A stretch of DNA of 64,000 bases. It comes from Cerioporus squamosus. Lineage: Eukaryota > Basidiomycota > Agaricomycetes > Polyporales > Polyporaceae. The stretch lies in NCBI GenBank assembly GCA_022592435.1, contig JABYQS010000004.1, forward strand, positions 186,001 through 250,000. The letters are read 5' to 3'. Below the pieces are notes generated by a model, which searched no databases, had not been told where the DNA came from, and was given only the letters and a program-made list of their open reading frames with translations. Position numbers and translations under genes: made by a program. Below, piece by piece: positions 37,249-48,687 of this stretch. Every line of letters starts with the position of its first letter. Position 1 is the first letter of the stretch.

Positions 37249-37982
37249 ATGGCCGACGTCGATTACCTGAGGAGCCTTCTGAGGCCTTTCCCTGACTGGC
37301 CCAAGAAGGTACGCTCTGCATCTACGAAACTCGAAATAGCCCTCTCACCCTTGCTCCCACAGGGCATCGTCTTTCTAGACATCTTCCCGCTCCTCCGGGA
37401 TCCCGTCGGTTTCGAGACCCTCATCACGCACTTCGTGCACAGGCTGACCTCGCACACCATCGCCAAGTCGCCCACGAAGAAGATCGATGTTGTCGTCGGC
37501 CTGGATGCGAGAGGCTTCCTCCTCGGGCCCATCATTGCGATGAGACTGGGCGCTGCGTTCGTGCCCGTACGGAAAAAGGGAAAGCTTCCCGGAGAGGTCG
37601 TGCACGCAGAGTATGAGAAGGAGTATGGTTTGGTGCGTGTATTTCTTCTGCGTGTTCGCACTCATACAATTGATCGGGCGATTCTTGCCATGTGCATCTA
37701 GGACGTCTTCGAGATGCAGGCGGATGCTATCCAACCCGGACAGAACGTCGTTATCATTGACGACCTCATCGCAACTGGTACGTCCTAGATGTCTTATTGT
37801 GTTAATTTGCAAGACGTGTTGAGCCCAATTCCGTAGGTGGGTCGGCAAAAGCTGCAGGCGAGCTTGTGGCTAAGCTCGGGGGCAAGACGCTGGAGTACCT
37901 CTTCATCATCGAGCTCACCTTCCTCAAGGCGCACGAGAAGCTTGATGCACCCATGTACTCGATCGTCAAGATCGACGACTAA
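37249..37982 (+). CDS. APT1: Adenine phosphoribosyltransferase
   Basis: Four exons (37249-37308, 37363-37632, 37702-37777, 37837-37982) join to 183 residues, the standard length. The N-terminus MADVDYLRSLLRPFPDWPKK is followed by GIVFLDIFPLLRDP. Then come VVVGLDARGFLLGP, the flexible-loop segment VPVRKKGKLPGEV, and the PRPP-binding loop VVIIDDLIATGGSA. The enzyme makes AMP from adenine and PRPP in the cytosol, as purine salvage. Its 3' end is convergent with the EDEM gene, only about 130 bases away. Confidence 0.96.
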
Positions 37983-38112
37983 CATCTCCCTCGTCGTGAG
38001 GCTCCCGGCGATACACGCGGGGTTTATACGTTCTAGGGCGGCCATTTGGGTATACCAGAGAAGCGATGAATAGATAGATATATGTATTCCTAAAGGCCTG
38101 TACAGATGCAGC

Positions 38113-41100
38113 TCAGACTATCAGTCTCGTATTGAGCAGAGGGTGGTTATTGAGATACAACACGCGCGTCACCTCCTTCCCGTCGTCTGTCTTCTCCTGC
38201 TGCCTTGCCTCGCTCTCGTTGCGCGGTTCAGACGGCCCACCCGACGGCTCGACCACGAGCCTCACCGCGCCAAGTCCATGCCTGTCCGCGGAGTCCAGCA
38301 TCTGCGCAACGAGCTCCGCGTCCCCGCGCCGCAGCACGACAACAGCGACCTCGTTGATCTGCTCGCCCGCCGCAAGCACCTCCTCCCGATCCGCGGACGG
38401 GTTTATGTGGTGGTCTTCGTCTCCGAGGACCACGACCCCAGACGCCCCCGCGCGCTGCGCGAGCACCAACTTCTCCAGGAACGTGCAATCACCTCTGCGG
38501 ACGACGATCGCCTCATTGTCGAGGAGGACGTCGTCGTAAGGTGCACAACCAAGCGGATTGTTGGGGAAGCGGACGATTCGCACGCCTTCTCCGTGTCCGA
38601 ACCGCAGAGCTGGTTGGCCGGAAGGCGAGAGTGAAGCGGTTGGATCCCCTCCGAAGAATGCTGTGGCCGCGACGACCACCGTCTCCGTGATAACGTCCTG
38701 TGTACCCGGGCCTTGAAGCCGCAGCATGGGATCGACGTAATCGAGGTATAGGCGTAGGCTGACTTCTGGGACGCGCTTCGCAGCGCCCTGTCTGTCCTTT
38801 CCGACTGGCGCGAGGACCAGTGATGGGTCATCGAAGTAGATCTTCTGGCCCGTCTTGACAGCGTGAGGTCCCACTGTAACAAGGGGCTCAGACGACCTTG
38901 TGAGGGAACACATGAGGACAGAACCCACGTTTGGTGATGTCGTAGCCTTTCCCGTCCAGCCGGCTGACGATATTGACCCGGATGCCCGTCACGTTATGCA
39001 CTAGGAAGCCGTCCGCGACTGTGACCATCTTCTCCGGTGGCGGGTGCAGGTCTTCTGGCACGTTTCGGCCGTCCGCAGATAGAACGAAGTCGTACATCTA
39101 TGAACCAGACCTGTCAGTGTTGCTTCCTTCACGCAAAGGATTTACTCACGTAAGGCTGATGTTTCGGAACCACACACCACCCATCTGGAGACCATGTCTC
39201 CTTCTCAGCCTCTGAGACCGCACGGCCGATTAGTTCTCGGACGTAGTCTATGTCAGCACGATCGACTATGCCTCCGCGCAGCCCCCTCTCCGCGTCCCAG
39301 TCGTCATAGGCGAGCAGTGGCGGCTGGTACGCGGGGCACTGTTGATTCTCGACTCTGCGAAGCTTCTTCCGTGCCGCGGATATTGGCTTCATGAGGGCTG
39401 GATCAAGGGAAAGGATGTGACCCTCCGTCGTGAAGACCCATTGCGAGTCATCGGTATGTAAGGGGTTGGACTCGTCGAAGAGGAGGTAGAGATACTAGCG
39501 TCTGCGTGAGTCAACAGATCAAGGTCGACAAGAGGCACAACAATACCTTGAGGGTCTCAGAAAGCACGAAGGACTCCATGCGGTCGCTTTGTGCATTCGT
39601 ACGCAGGTCTTCGATGCCGGCAAGTCCGCAGTCCACCTTGGTCCTCCGACTGATGTCCAAGAATATCCGTGCTGAACCGAATATACAATCTCAGCACAAT
39701 CTTATGTTTCAACTGCGAAGGACCTACCTCCGACGTCCAAGTAGAATGGGTCTTGTGTGGCCTGATGGCCTGTCAGCTGTGCTGTGTATGTCGCTCACTT
39801 GAACTTACCCGGTAGAGATACCAAGTTGACTCGACGAACTCTACCGGAAGGCTCGTCTGAGAATAAGGCATCGCGCTGGGGTACAAAGCACTCACCAGGG
39901 CGTAACGGGTACTGTAATGATGTTGCTGTGCGGAAGTTCATGTCCCACACTTCCGGAAGTCCTGCAAATCCTCGCCACAAATTCCAGTCTGGGTACAATG
40001 TCGGTCAATGATCAGTAGAAGTCACGCCGTATGAAGGAGATTTCCCGTACAAACTAGGTGTGACCTGATGGCATTCTCGATGTCCCCGCCGAGAACTTGT
40101 AGACCAGGCCAGAATGCCGATAATGAGTCGACAGTGTTGTACTGCGCATCACCCTGAGTGGAGGTCAATACAAAAATGGCGACACTCCAACACAGTGGAG
40201 GTCTTCACCGTGTGTACGTTCGCACTACGATACTGTTACAACTATGAGCCGAGGCAAATCAAGCAGGCAGGAACACGTACCCAGTACCCGTCCGGAGATC
40301 GTGCGTACCGCATGACAGATGCATAAGAGTCTTGCCACACATCCAGAAATTCGACTTCGCCTACATAACAGGATTGTTTAACAAATGACGGGGAGACGAG
40401 GGAAAGACTGCCGAGGCTTACCGCTCATGATGTACCATTTGAGCGCATATTCGTAGAACGAGTCGATCCCAGCACCTATGCCGCTCACTTCTGGATGTAG
40501 CCAGCTCTGCATTCAAGCTTGTGTTACACCACTTACACGCGTCACACGGCCACGGATGGACGTACTCCAGTAAATATATTGACCGTGTTGCCTACAAGAC
40601 CTATGTCTGATCTGCGGTTCCACAGGGCGAAGAAGGCCTTATACGCCGCCTTCTCAAAACGGTCGTCCCCCGTCAGTCGGCTCAGAGTGCCAAACTCGAG
40701 GATGAGTGACCCGGCACCAGCGGTACCTGCGCGGATCAGACAACATAGCAGAGCAAAGGGAACCTACGCACATGTGTCAATCGACTCCCCCTTGGGCACG
40801 CCATGACGTAGATTAATCTGGTACAACGGAAGTCAGGAACAACACCTTCGATATCAGATATGCTACGCACCCTTGCGTACGGCAGTCCAGTGGGTGTCGA
40901 GAACGCGGGGAGTAACCGGACTCCTAGGTCATATGCCATATCCAAGAGTTCGCCCTTATACCAAGGTAGATGGAATGGTTGTCCTGTTCGGTTGGCATAG
41001 ATGTGTCCAGATAGTAGACCGCCTAGCACTCGGATAGTCGTCTCGAACACCTGGGGCTTGGTGTTCACGTCGAAGGAGACCCAATGGATGATGTTCCGGA

Positions 41101-41677
41101 CTGCATTCTCGAATCCCGGTGGGTCATTCAACACCACGAAGGTATCGAGGGCGTCGATGAGAGTTACAGAAAAGTTGCCAGCAACGTCATTCGATGCAAT
41201 ATCGGCTCTGTCAACACGTCTCTAGCATGGGTATGCAGTACACGGAATAGGGTCACGTACGGGTTGTGCCAATTCGGTCCTCGCCCGGTACAAGACAAAG
41301 GTGCAAGCTGGAGGCGCGCTTGGTCTCAGGAGAAACAATGTCGATGCAGTGAGCGTACCTCGTCAAGGGGAAAGGCTGTCCGCAGACAATGAGAGGTCTC
41401 TCAAATGCGGTATGCGGGGTGGACATACCGAATCTCATGTAGTTGTCGAAGCCATGGTGCCACAACGCGCGTACTTGGTCTCTAAAGCACGAGGTCCAGC
41501 ATGATGTTCCAATATTCAACAAGCTGTTCGGACAAACCTGAACGCTAGTTTCCTCCCCGACGTCCATTGCGTACCCTCGGCGAAAGCATGTCCAGACCCA
41601 GAAGACAACCAGCGACTGTCAAGGCCAGCGATGAGGAGGGCGAGAAGACCGGTTGGCCAGAGCGCAGGCCACTTCAT
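38113..41677 (-). CDS. EDEM/Mnl1-type ER alpha-1,2-mannosidase with PA domain (GH47)
   Basis: A many-exon gene of roughly 900 codons. It starts [19 protein letters not shown] (41677), a signal peptide. GH47 blocks follow: [17 protein letters not shown], then AFPLDE joined to [13 protein letters not shown] (about 41300-41510). Later blocks are [17 protein letters not shown] near 40600, [17 protein letters not shown] near 40460, LPEVWDMNF joined to QYPLRPGE near 39900, and a STWYLYRAT-type block near 39800. The C-terminal exons (38113-38928) carry a PA domain with [28 protein letters not shown] and a Ser/Glu-rich end. EDEM proteins trim mannose from misfolded glycoproteins in the ER to mark them for degradation; the PA domain places it near the EDEM3/Mnl1 branch. 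The C-terminus LNTRLIV lacks a KDEL/HDEL signal. It is divergent from FAF1 across 281 bp. Confidence 0.88.
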
Positions 41678-41958
41678 ACAGGCCTGGCAGGGTGAGCTAC
41701 GCCGACGCGAGGGTGTCCTCGTATGCAACAGAGAGGAGGGCAGAGGACAAGGTGTACTTACTGTTGTGAGACCTTGAAGGTGATCGACGTGTAGCTCGAT
41801 CACGTGGCTTTCATCCTTAGACGCTTACACCCGCCGGGCCGTGGCCCACGGTGAATTAGCAGACGAAAAGTACTACCGCAGGTTGCTGCCTACGTTGTCT
41901 TCTGCCCTGAGATTTCCTCTGCTGACTGGGTCTCTACCTCTCGAGCTATCTGACCGGA

Positions 41959-43148
41959 ATGTCGAGCGACGAACTGTTGAAGCTCCTTGAGGCTCATGGC
42001 CGACAATTTCTGCAATCTTTCGACACTCCTGTGGTTATAGGGAAGAGGAGAGAGGCGCCGCAGAAACCTGCTGAACGAGGTGCGAAGAAGAAGAAGGGTG
42101 ATGATGATTTCGACGAGGAGGAAGAATGGGAAGGTATCGGGAGTGATTCCGACTCGGACGAGGAGGATGACAGCCAAGAGAGCGGTTCGGGAGAAGATGC
42201 GCCGGACGGCGAGGACGATGAGGATGGTACGTTGTTTGTCTTCAGATCAGGGTCGCATTTGAATATTCTTTGCCAGAGGATGATGACTTCACGTACGAGA
42301 GTCACTCACGCCAGCCAGATGTGGTGGTCTTCTCTGAAGCGAGCACGTCCTCCGCGGTCCCGAGACAGCTGAAGTCAGGTTTCATGGTAGGTGCGCCGGG
42401 ACATATACACTTTGTTGACTGCGTCCTCATGGCATCTGCAGTCATCTAAGGTGACAAAGCTCACGCAAGATGCCCCAAGTTCTTCACGGAAGAAGACGAC
42501 CTCCAATGAAGATGAGGATGATGACCTGTGAGTCCATGTCCTACGACCTCCCGCCCAAAGCGACTGACCTGACCTTGGTCCCATAGGACGAATGCCCAAA
42601 ATGATGCTATCCTGCATCGATTGGTTCACACACAGCTGCTGTCAGGTTCACTCAACCCTGATCTCGACCTGACGCCTGCCCAGCGGAAGAAAGCACTTGC
42701 GGGGCGCATCATGGAGGCAGCGGGCAAAGTCAAGCTCGGAAAGGGCGAGGCGGTGGTGCGAAAATCCGAGCATAATCGGGCTGCGAAGCACGTACGAGAC
42801 GGGCTGTTCGAGAAGCAGAAGGAGCGACAGCAGAAACAGCTAGAGGAGGTTCGTCCCATCGTTCACCCAACCTCTCCTTTGTTGTTGACCTCTATGACGC
42901 AGGCAAAACATTTGGGGAACTACCATCCCAAGATGAAAGCATTGTATGATGCGTCGGCGACCTCCAAGCCGCAGAATCAGAAGCGAGAACAAGGCATGAA
43001 GATGGGTGTAGGTTCATTCAAGGCCGGTATCCTGAAGCTGGGCAAGAACGAGATCAGCGCCATTGAAGGCCCCCGTGGCTCAAGTCGGGGTAGAGGTCGA
43101 GGTAGAGGTAGAGGCAGAGGCGGACATAGCAGGGGTGGTAAAAGGTGA
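41959..43148 (+). CDS. FAF1: 40S ribosome biogenesis protein Faf1
   Basis: Five exons (41959-42226, 42277-42386, 42442-42527, 42587-42848, 42903-43148) join to 323 residues. The N-terminus SSDELLKLLEAHGRQFLQSF is followed by a KKKK patch and a long acidic Asp/Glu/Ser region (about residues 50-90), then TNAQNDAILHRLVHTQLL. The C-terminal family block KMGVGSFKAGILKLGKNEI follows, and finally an Arg-Gly repeat tail. Faf1-type proteins act in nucleolar early processing of 18S rRNA. The RG tail suits RNA binding. The repeats at 43085-43130 encode it. It is convergent with the next minus-strand gene. Confidence 0.85.
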
Positions 43149-43291
43149 TGTGCATATAGTACATATGTCGTTGGTTTACATGGGTCAAGCTACGGCTAAT
43201 CAGACGTACACTGCATGTATCATATCGACATGGCGTTCTACATAGTGGAAGCAAGACCTAACATTGTCCAAAAGTAATCCGAGTCCAAATC

Positions 43292-45317
43292 TCAGTCATA
43301 ACTGTCGTGTCGACGTCGATAGTCGTTAGAGCCATAACTTGACCCCGAACCAGAGCGAGAACTGCCCCTGCCAGCACTCTACGTGAAGCAGACTGTCCAG
43401 TTCAGGACGCGGGCAGATCTCACTCACCCTGCTCGGCGGTAGTCACTGCGGTACGCTTGTGCACGATCATCCGAGCCTTGCTCACGCCTGGAGCCATGAC
43501 CCCTTGTGCGGCCGCGCTGATCGTCGTAGCGCGGGCTCGTTGACCGGACTAACGTATCGTTGGAGCTATGTCTGGTCAAGCTAGTCAGTGATCGACGGTC
43601 TGTTGGCCTTCTATCAATAGAACGCACCCTGCACTGCGCTCGCTGCGAGGCGGTCTGGGGTCCGTGTAGATGAAGTTATCGTGCGGAGAATGAGTACCTG
43701 CTCGTCCCCGCGAGGGTCTGTTGCGGTGATCAGCTATCCGCCTGGGAACAAAACAAACAATGGCTTACTGGTAATGAGGATCCCGGAGATAAGAATCGGG
43801 CGCATACATTCGAGAATTTAGGTGCGAAGAACTGTGGTGCGAGCTGTGGTGAGAGCTGTGGTGAGAGCCATGGTTTGAACCATGTTCCCTATCGTAGAGA
43901 TTCTCTCAGGACGCCCCCGGTATAATCATGTGCGAGATTTACTCACGGAGAGCTGTGTTGAGCGGTTGTGCGATACGCGGAACGCCCTCGGTGGTGAGAT
44001 CGTCCGCTCTCGCTATGGTAGGAAGAATTGTCAAGCGAACGGCTCCCCACTGAGATCTGATCATCGTTGTTGAAGCCGGCGCTGTAGCAAACGGAGATGA
44101 CCTGTCAGTTCCAAGCCCCACCGCATGGACCACCAGAAGAAAGTCACCGGCAGATCTCTCGGCCGTACTGGTCCTGGACGATGACAGGCCGGGGCCGTCT
44201 GGGTGGTCTGTACCGCCCACTGAAGTCGCCGACCCTATCAGACACGTTAGTTCAATTTATACAGGGCCATGAAGTGGACTTTGAACATACCGAGTCAGTT
44301 CATTACCGTCTTCATCCTCGAATATGACGGGCGCTCCGCCGGGTATAATGTAGTATTTGTCCTTCTTCCCGTTCTTGCCATGTTCGACCACAACAACGAC
44401 CGGAGGCTCCTCCTCTGGCTCGAGAGGTTGGCTCCAATATGCCGGATGATCGCGAGATGCCTATGCGGCGCTCGTTCAATGTGCTCTTTGATGAAGACCC
44501 TGAAACATGGCACTCACCTTCACGACAGGCGGGGCACTCCTCTCCCGCTCCCTACGTCTGTGGTGGTGCTGGTCGCGTGTAGGGTAAGAGGATGAATGAT
44601 GCTCAATGTGCGGCCTCACCGCCTCCCTCGGAGCGATCGGGTTCACGACGACCGCAGGCTCGTGCATGTCGTTCACAGCACTGACATGAGGCTGGCCCGC
44701 ATAAGCCGGCTGCGGAGCATAGAAGGGCGCACCATGCGAACCGGACGGCTGGGCAGACATTGTCGGGGCCCCGTATGTGCCATGGTCGGCGAAGGCCTGC
44801 TGGAGACGCGCCAGCGAGCTCTCGCGCTGGACGAGCGGGATCGAAGAGTCGCTGCGGTGACGGCCCGCGAGAAGCTCCTCGAACGACTCCGCGTCGTCTG
44901 TAGGTATGACTCGCCCGGGCAATCCACGCGAAAGAGTGTGGTCTTCCGGGTAGTCCTCGACCGTCGTGCGGTACCCTGCCGTACGCGTAAACATTCCCTG
45001 TCAAACGCGACGTGAGTCAACTCCCGATGGATGACGCGGTTGCAAGGACGTCGAGAACATACCTCATCTTGTCTGTGGTAGTTTTGCTAGTCGTCACCGA
45101 GTTAGTCGATGGCATGCGAAGGTGACCATGAACAGAGACGTACTCTTTTGGTGGATTTTTTGGGGAAGACTTTGCGCCAGGCCGAGCCGTTCTGGGGCTC
45201 CTGCTCATCGTACCCATAGCCATATTGGCCATAGGGAGCATCGTACCCATCGTACTGGCCGTAGACACGGGCCTGCTCCTTCGAGGAGCGGCCAAGGCTG
45301 GGAAACAAACGGGGCAT
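43292..45317 (-). CDS. Disordered Tyr/Arg-rich protein, unknown function
   Basis: A spliced gene starting MPRLFPSLGRSSKEQ (45317), followed by a Tyr/Gly/Gln segment (YGQYGYGYDEQ) and WRKVFPKKSTKR. A middle exon (44524-44994 approximately) has ESFEELLAGRH and many Pro/His. The best conserved-looking part is encoded at about 44270-44460: VVVVVEHGKNGKKDKYYIIP, then GGAPVIFEDEDGNELTR. Next comes a short exon GDFSGRYRPP with PVIVQDQYGREI. The C-terminus is Arg/Ser-rich with SAGRGSSRSGSGSSYGSNDY and ends DSYD. No transmembrane or enzyme motif is visible. I do not recognise the family; the YYIIPGGAPVIFEDEDG block may be a short fold or peptide motif. It is convergent with FAF1. Confidence 0.7.
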
Positions 45318-46013
45318 GCTGAAGAATCCGAACTACAAAGCACAATGGGATGGGAGAACGAAGTGGGGACAGATGATCAAGGCGAGACGAATGCCAGCAT
45401 TCAACGTCGACGCGCGACGTTGGTGGTGATGCGACGAAGAGCTGTGGACGAGACGGGGTCAGATTTGTATCAGGACCCCACAGGGGAAGGCGAGGGGCCT
45501 CCTTATAGCGAGCAGCATGGTAAGCATGAGGTTACCGCGCAGGCTCGGAATCGCGGCGACTTGCCATCTCGCACCTTCACGCTTGAACGCGCGCGTGCTT
45601 CTGCTTGTAATGCGCGCATATCTTCCGGGCAATCAAACAGCAGATAGGCAGCCCGGTTGTGTCAGGTGTTCGAAGCCTGGTATGAGCCGCGACCCGAGAT
45701 GTTCGCACGATATCGCATGGATGACTGTAGTTGGAGGTTTAAGGTAGACAACGCGGTTTCCCGCAGGTTTTGATACAGGTTGTGTGGACTGCTGTACACC
45801 TGTCCCGGCCATTCATCTCGTGTGGCACGCCAACGCCTACAATCTCCTGACCTGTCGTTAGTATTGGACATAACGCCGGGTCCACTGCGCAATCGGAACA
45901 TGCACAATGTTCTCGATGGTCCACGAGGGGCATGTAAATAACACTCACTGATTCCTCGGCCGCTGGAATGCAGGTCATGAGAGCGCACAGGGGCGCAGGG
46001 TTTCTACCAAATT
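45318..46013. other. Intergenic
   Basis: About 700 bases lie between the start of the Tyr/Arg-rich gene and the stop of the ZNRD2-like gene, both on minus. Open frames up to 140 codons have the composition of chance frames. It probably holds the promoter of the left gene. Confidence 0.5.
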
Positions 46014-47220
46014 TTACGCTTGGCTTTCACTCCATAGTAGCTGCTTCACTTGAATCAGTGCTTGTGTTACTTTCGAGATAGCGTCCGCCGTCTGTCCGAT
46101 CGGTGTTGGATTGATGGTAGGAGCACTCGTATGAGCGTTGAGGCGTTCCGAGAGCGCGATCAGGGACAGTTCAAGAGACCGCGCGGACGCTTCAAGCGCG
46201 GATGGGGTGGATGAATCGGGCAGCGCAGCCTGGAGGTGGTAAGTTTTCAGTGACGCTTGACAGTCATGTGGTAGCACACGGAGCTTACAGCGGCCTTGTG
46301 CTCTAGTCCTCGAGCCACAGGTACCTGAGCGAACGTAGGGTCAAATCGCAGCATCATAGAACAAGGTTTCGGCAACGGACTGATTGGATGGCAGGCTCTG
46401 GATAAGCCCTTGCCTTGCCTTTGTCTAGAGACGCTGATGAGGTTGAGGTCGGAGCGACGACATCGGGAATGGCTGCGCGGTGCGTAGCCGAGGATGAGGG
46501 TGGAGGATGCATTGGTACCAAGCGTTCCTGACCAGATGCGTTGGCTTCGTCGACATAAACGATACCGCAGATCACGCATTCCTATACATGAAATGTCAGC
46601 GAACCATCGTGGTTCCATCCGACGCTTCTACACACCTTTCTCGGGTCGAGTGCGTTTCCTCTCTTCGGGGGACGCACAAGCGGGATCCCATAACAATCGG
46701 CGTTCGGACATTCGTCCGCGAGCATGGCCCAACCTTTCAGCATCCGCTTCCCGATCTCAGTCGATGCAGTGTCCGACTGGTGACGTCGACGCATGAGTTC
46801 GGCGGTGTCCATGAGTGGTACAAGCGGGGGTGAACTGGGCGCATGGGAGACTTCGGTCGGCGGCGTAGAGGATCGAGACATGCCACTGCTTATAGACGTG
46901 CTCGAGATAGAGTTACCATCTTGAGGGACAGATGGCTTTCGTACGACCGCGGTCCGTGAGGACTGCGTGGATGCGGCGTTTGCGGAAGTTCCGGTAGACG
47001 GTGCGGGATCGCAATTCACGCAGAAGTGCACTTGGACAGCAGCAGAAGGCGGAGATCTCATCAAAGGCACCTTCGAGCACTTTGAACAGATCCTGTCGGT
47101 AAGCACCTGGCGGAATGTTTGGTCACAACGTGCAGCGGACCGGTATAGTTTTACACCACGTACCCAGCCCTTGAGCATGTACTCTCCCAGGTTACTGGAG
47201 ACATCCATAACAGTCGCCAT
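46014..47220 (-). CDS. ZNRD2 / p27-autoantigen-type zinc-ribbon protein
   Basis: A spliced gene whose first true ATG is at 47220 (MATVMDVSSNLGEYMLKGW). The next exon continues VLTDRICSKCSKVPLMRSP and later FCVNC, giving a CxxC-CxxC zinc ribbon of the Auto_anti-p27 kind. A second copy of the same unit follows after a Ser-rich linker: KRMLKGWAMLADECPNADCY, GIPLVRPP, then, across an intron, ECVICGIVY. The C-terminus (about 46014-46240) is a helical segment ending LLWSESQA. Human ZNRD2 has one such ribbon and is linked to mitotic and centromere-associated autoantigens; its fungal role is not established. Two ribbon units in tandem are notable. It is divergent from the membrane-protein gene across 233 bp. 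Confidence 0.8.
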
Positions 47221-47453
47221 ATGGTCGTTCACGTTGTTGGGCGCAAGACTGTGTCAGATAGCAGGTGGGTAGCAGCAGGCAAGGCAGGATGAGTGCAAGT
47301 CGGTGATGCGACGCGCGGAAGTTTCCATCAAGCAAGCCGCGCTGCAGCAGCAAGCAACGGAGGGCGGGCCGACTCAGCGTCTTGCAGCTTGCACTCGACT
47401 TGCACTCGACTCTCACAACGTTTGTCCTGGAACTGCATAGCTTCACGACCTCG

Positions 47454-48290
47454 ATGGCTAGGAATCGCAAGAACGTGTCCTCAGAGAAGAAGCAGGACAC
47501 CGTTGACATCCCGGAGGACGAGCAATGGCGGATCATAAACGAGACCGGCATCCTCAAGCAGATCCCGAGAGACTGGAATCCCTCGCGGCCAGCAGATCAG
47601 GAGCAGAAAGCCACTGAAGGAGCTGAAGAGGAGGAGGAGGGTCTGTCGCCGTTTGCGGAAGAGGTCTTCAGCGCATTGATGCTCATCGTCCCGATGTCGT
47701 TCATGCTGCTCATGATGGAGATGTGCGTCCTCTACGGTTGTTTGCTTCGAGGCGACTGCTGACATGCAATGGCCCTGACCTGTAGTCTTGTGCATTACCA
47801 GTATGGGCGGAAGCCAGAGGCGCGTGATCTAGTGGATAGAATGCTACCGGGTGTTCCGAGTGCGTGTCTGAAATACTGCCTGTCAAGCTCGTTCGTGGCT
47901 GACAGTCCGCTATCATGAAGTCATCTCGGTATTCGTGTTCTACAGTGAGTCCCTTAGTTATATGCAGGCCTCGCCGAGACTCAGTTCTTCCTCTCAGCCA
48001 ACCGCTACAAGTCCGACATACGAGTGCAGACCGCACTATTCTTCCTCGCGACCGTTGGAGGTTCGCGACTGGTCTGGCTCGTCAACCGGGGCAATTGGAA
48101 CAAAGTTATGCAACAGGTGAGTCCCATCTATCCGGCTGATACTCGATGACACGTAACCCTGTTCCAGAGTCCGCCTCTGGCGACTGCTTGGATATTCGCA
48201 GTTGTGGAACTGAATCTGCTGCCGGCCTTCTTGAGCTTGGTCGCCGTCACCGCGTACAGTTGGTACACAGGCCTCAAGCTGATTCCTTGA
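47454..48290 (+). CDS. Small multipass membrane protein (202 aa)
   Basis: Five exons (47454-47722, 47786-47859, 47921-47944, 47998-48116, 48168-48290) join to 202 residues; exon 3 is only 24 nt. The cytosolic-type N-terminus is Lys/Glu-rich (MARNRKNVSSEKKQ and an EEEEE run). Helix 1 is SALMLIVPMSFMLLMMEI, then LVHYQYGRKPEARD. Helix 2 is in VISVFVFYTNRYKSD, helix 3 in TALFFLATVGGSRLVWLV, helix 4 in ATAWIFAVVELNLLPAFL, and the end is WYTGLKLIP. The pattern resembles a small conserved fungal ER-membrane family (DUF7719-like), but that label is from memory of the layout and is unproven. Function unknown. Confidence 0.78.
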
Positions 48291-48687
48291 ATGCTCATCT
48301 CAACCCATGGACCTTGTTACTATCTACTACATGTTGCTGGCTACTAGGTACCTCATTCATTGGAAGGATTTGTTCGATGTTGTCTGCTCGACGATACGCC
48401 GCACGACGTGTTGTGTTCTGATACACGGACGGCACCTTCTACGAGCACCGGCGCTGGTCGCATGACCGCGGCTCAAGCCGCGAGGATCCTGCGGCAAGTT
48501 CAATATATGCTCAATGATACGCCACTATGCGGGTGTAGGCTTTGACCCGTAGGGCACCTTGTATGAGCAAGGAATGTAAAGGACGAGCCGCATAGACAGT
48601 GGGTGGATAGTGAGTGAGTCAATGATACATCTGTTGATACACATTACCGCAGTCTGTCCGTCGTTTACAGGGTAGATCCGAGATGCT
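48291..48687. other. Intergenic, convergent 3' ends
   Basis: About 400 bases lie between the membrane-protein stop and the stop of the ankyrin-like gene on minus. Nothing codes convincingly; it probably carries both 3' UTRs. Confidence 0.5.

Noticed and set aside
38132..38634. Two long plus-strand frames
   Set aside because: Antisense shadows of the PA-domain exons of the EDEM gene.
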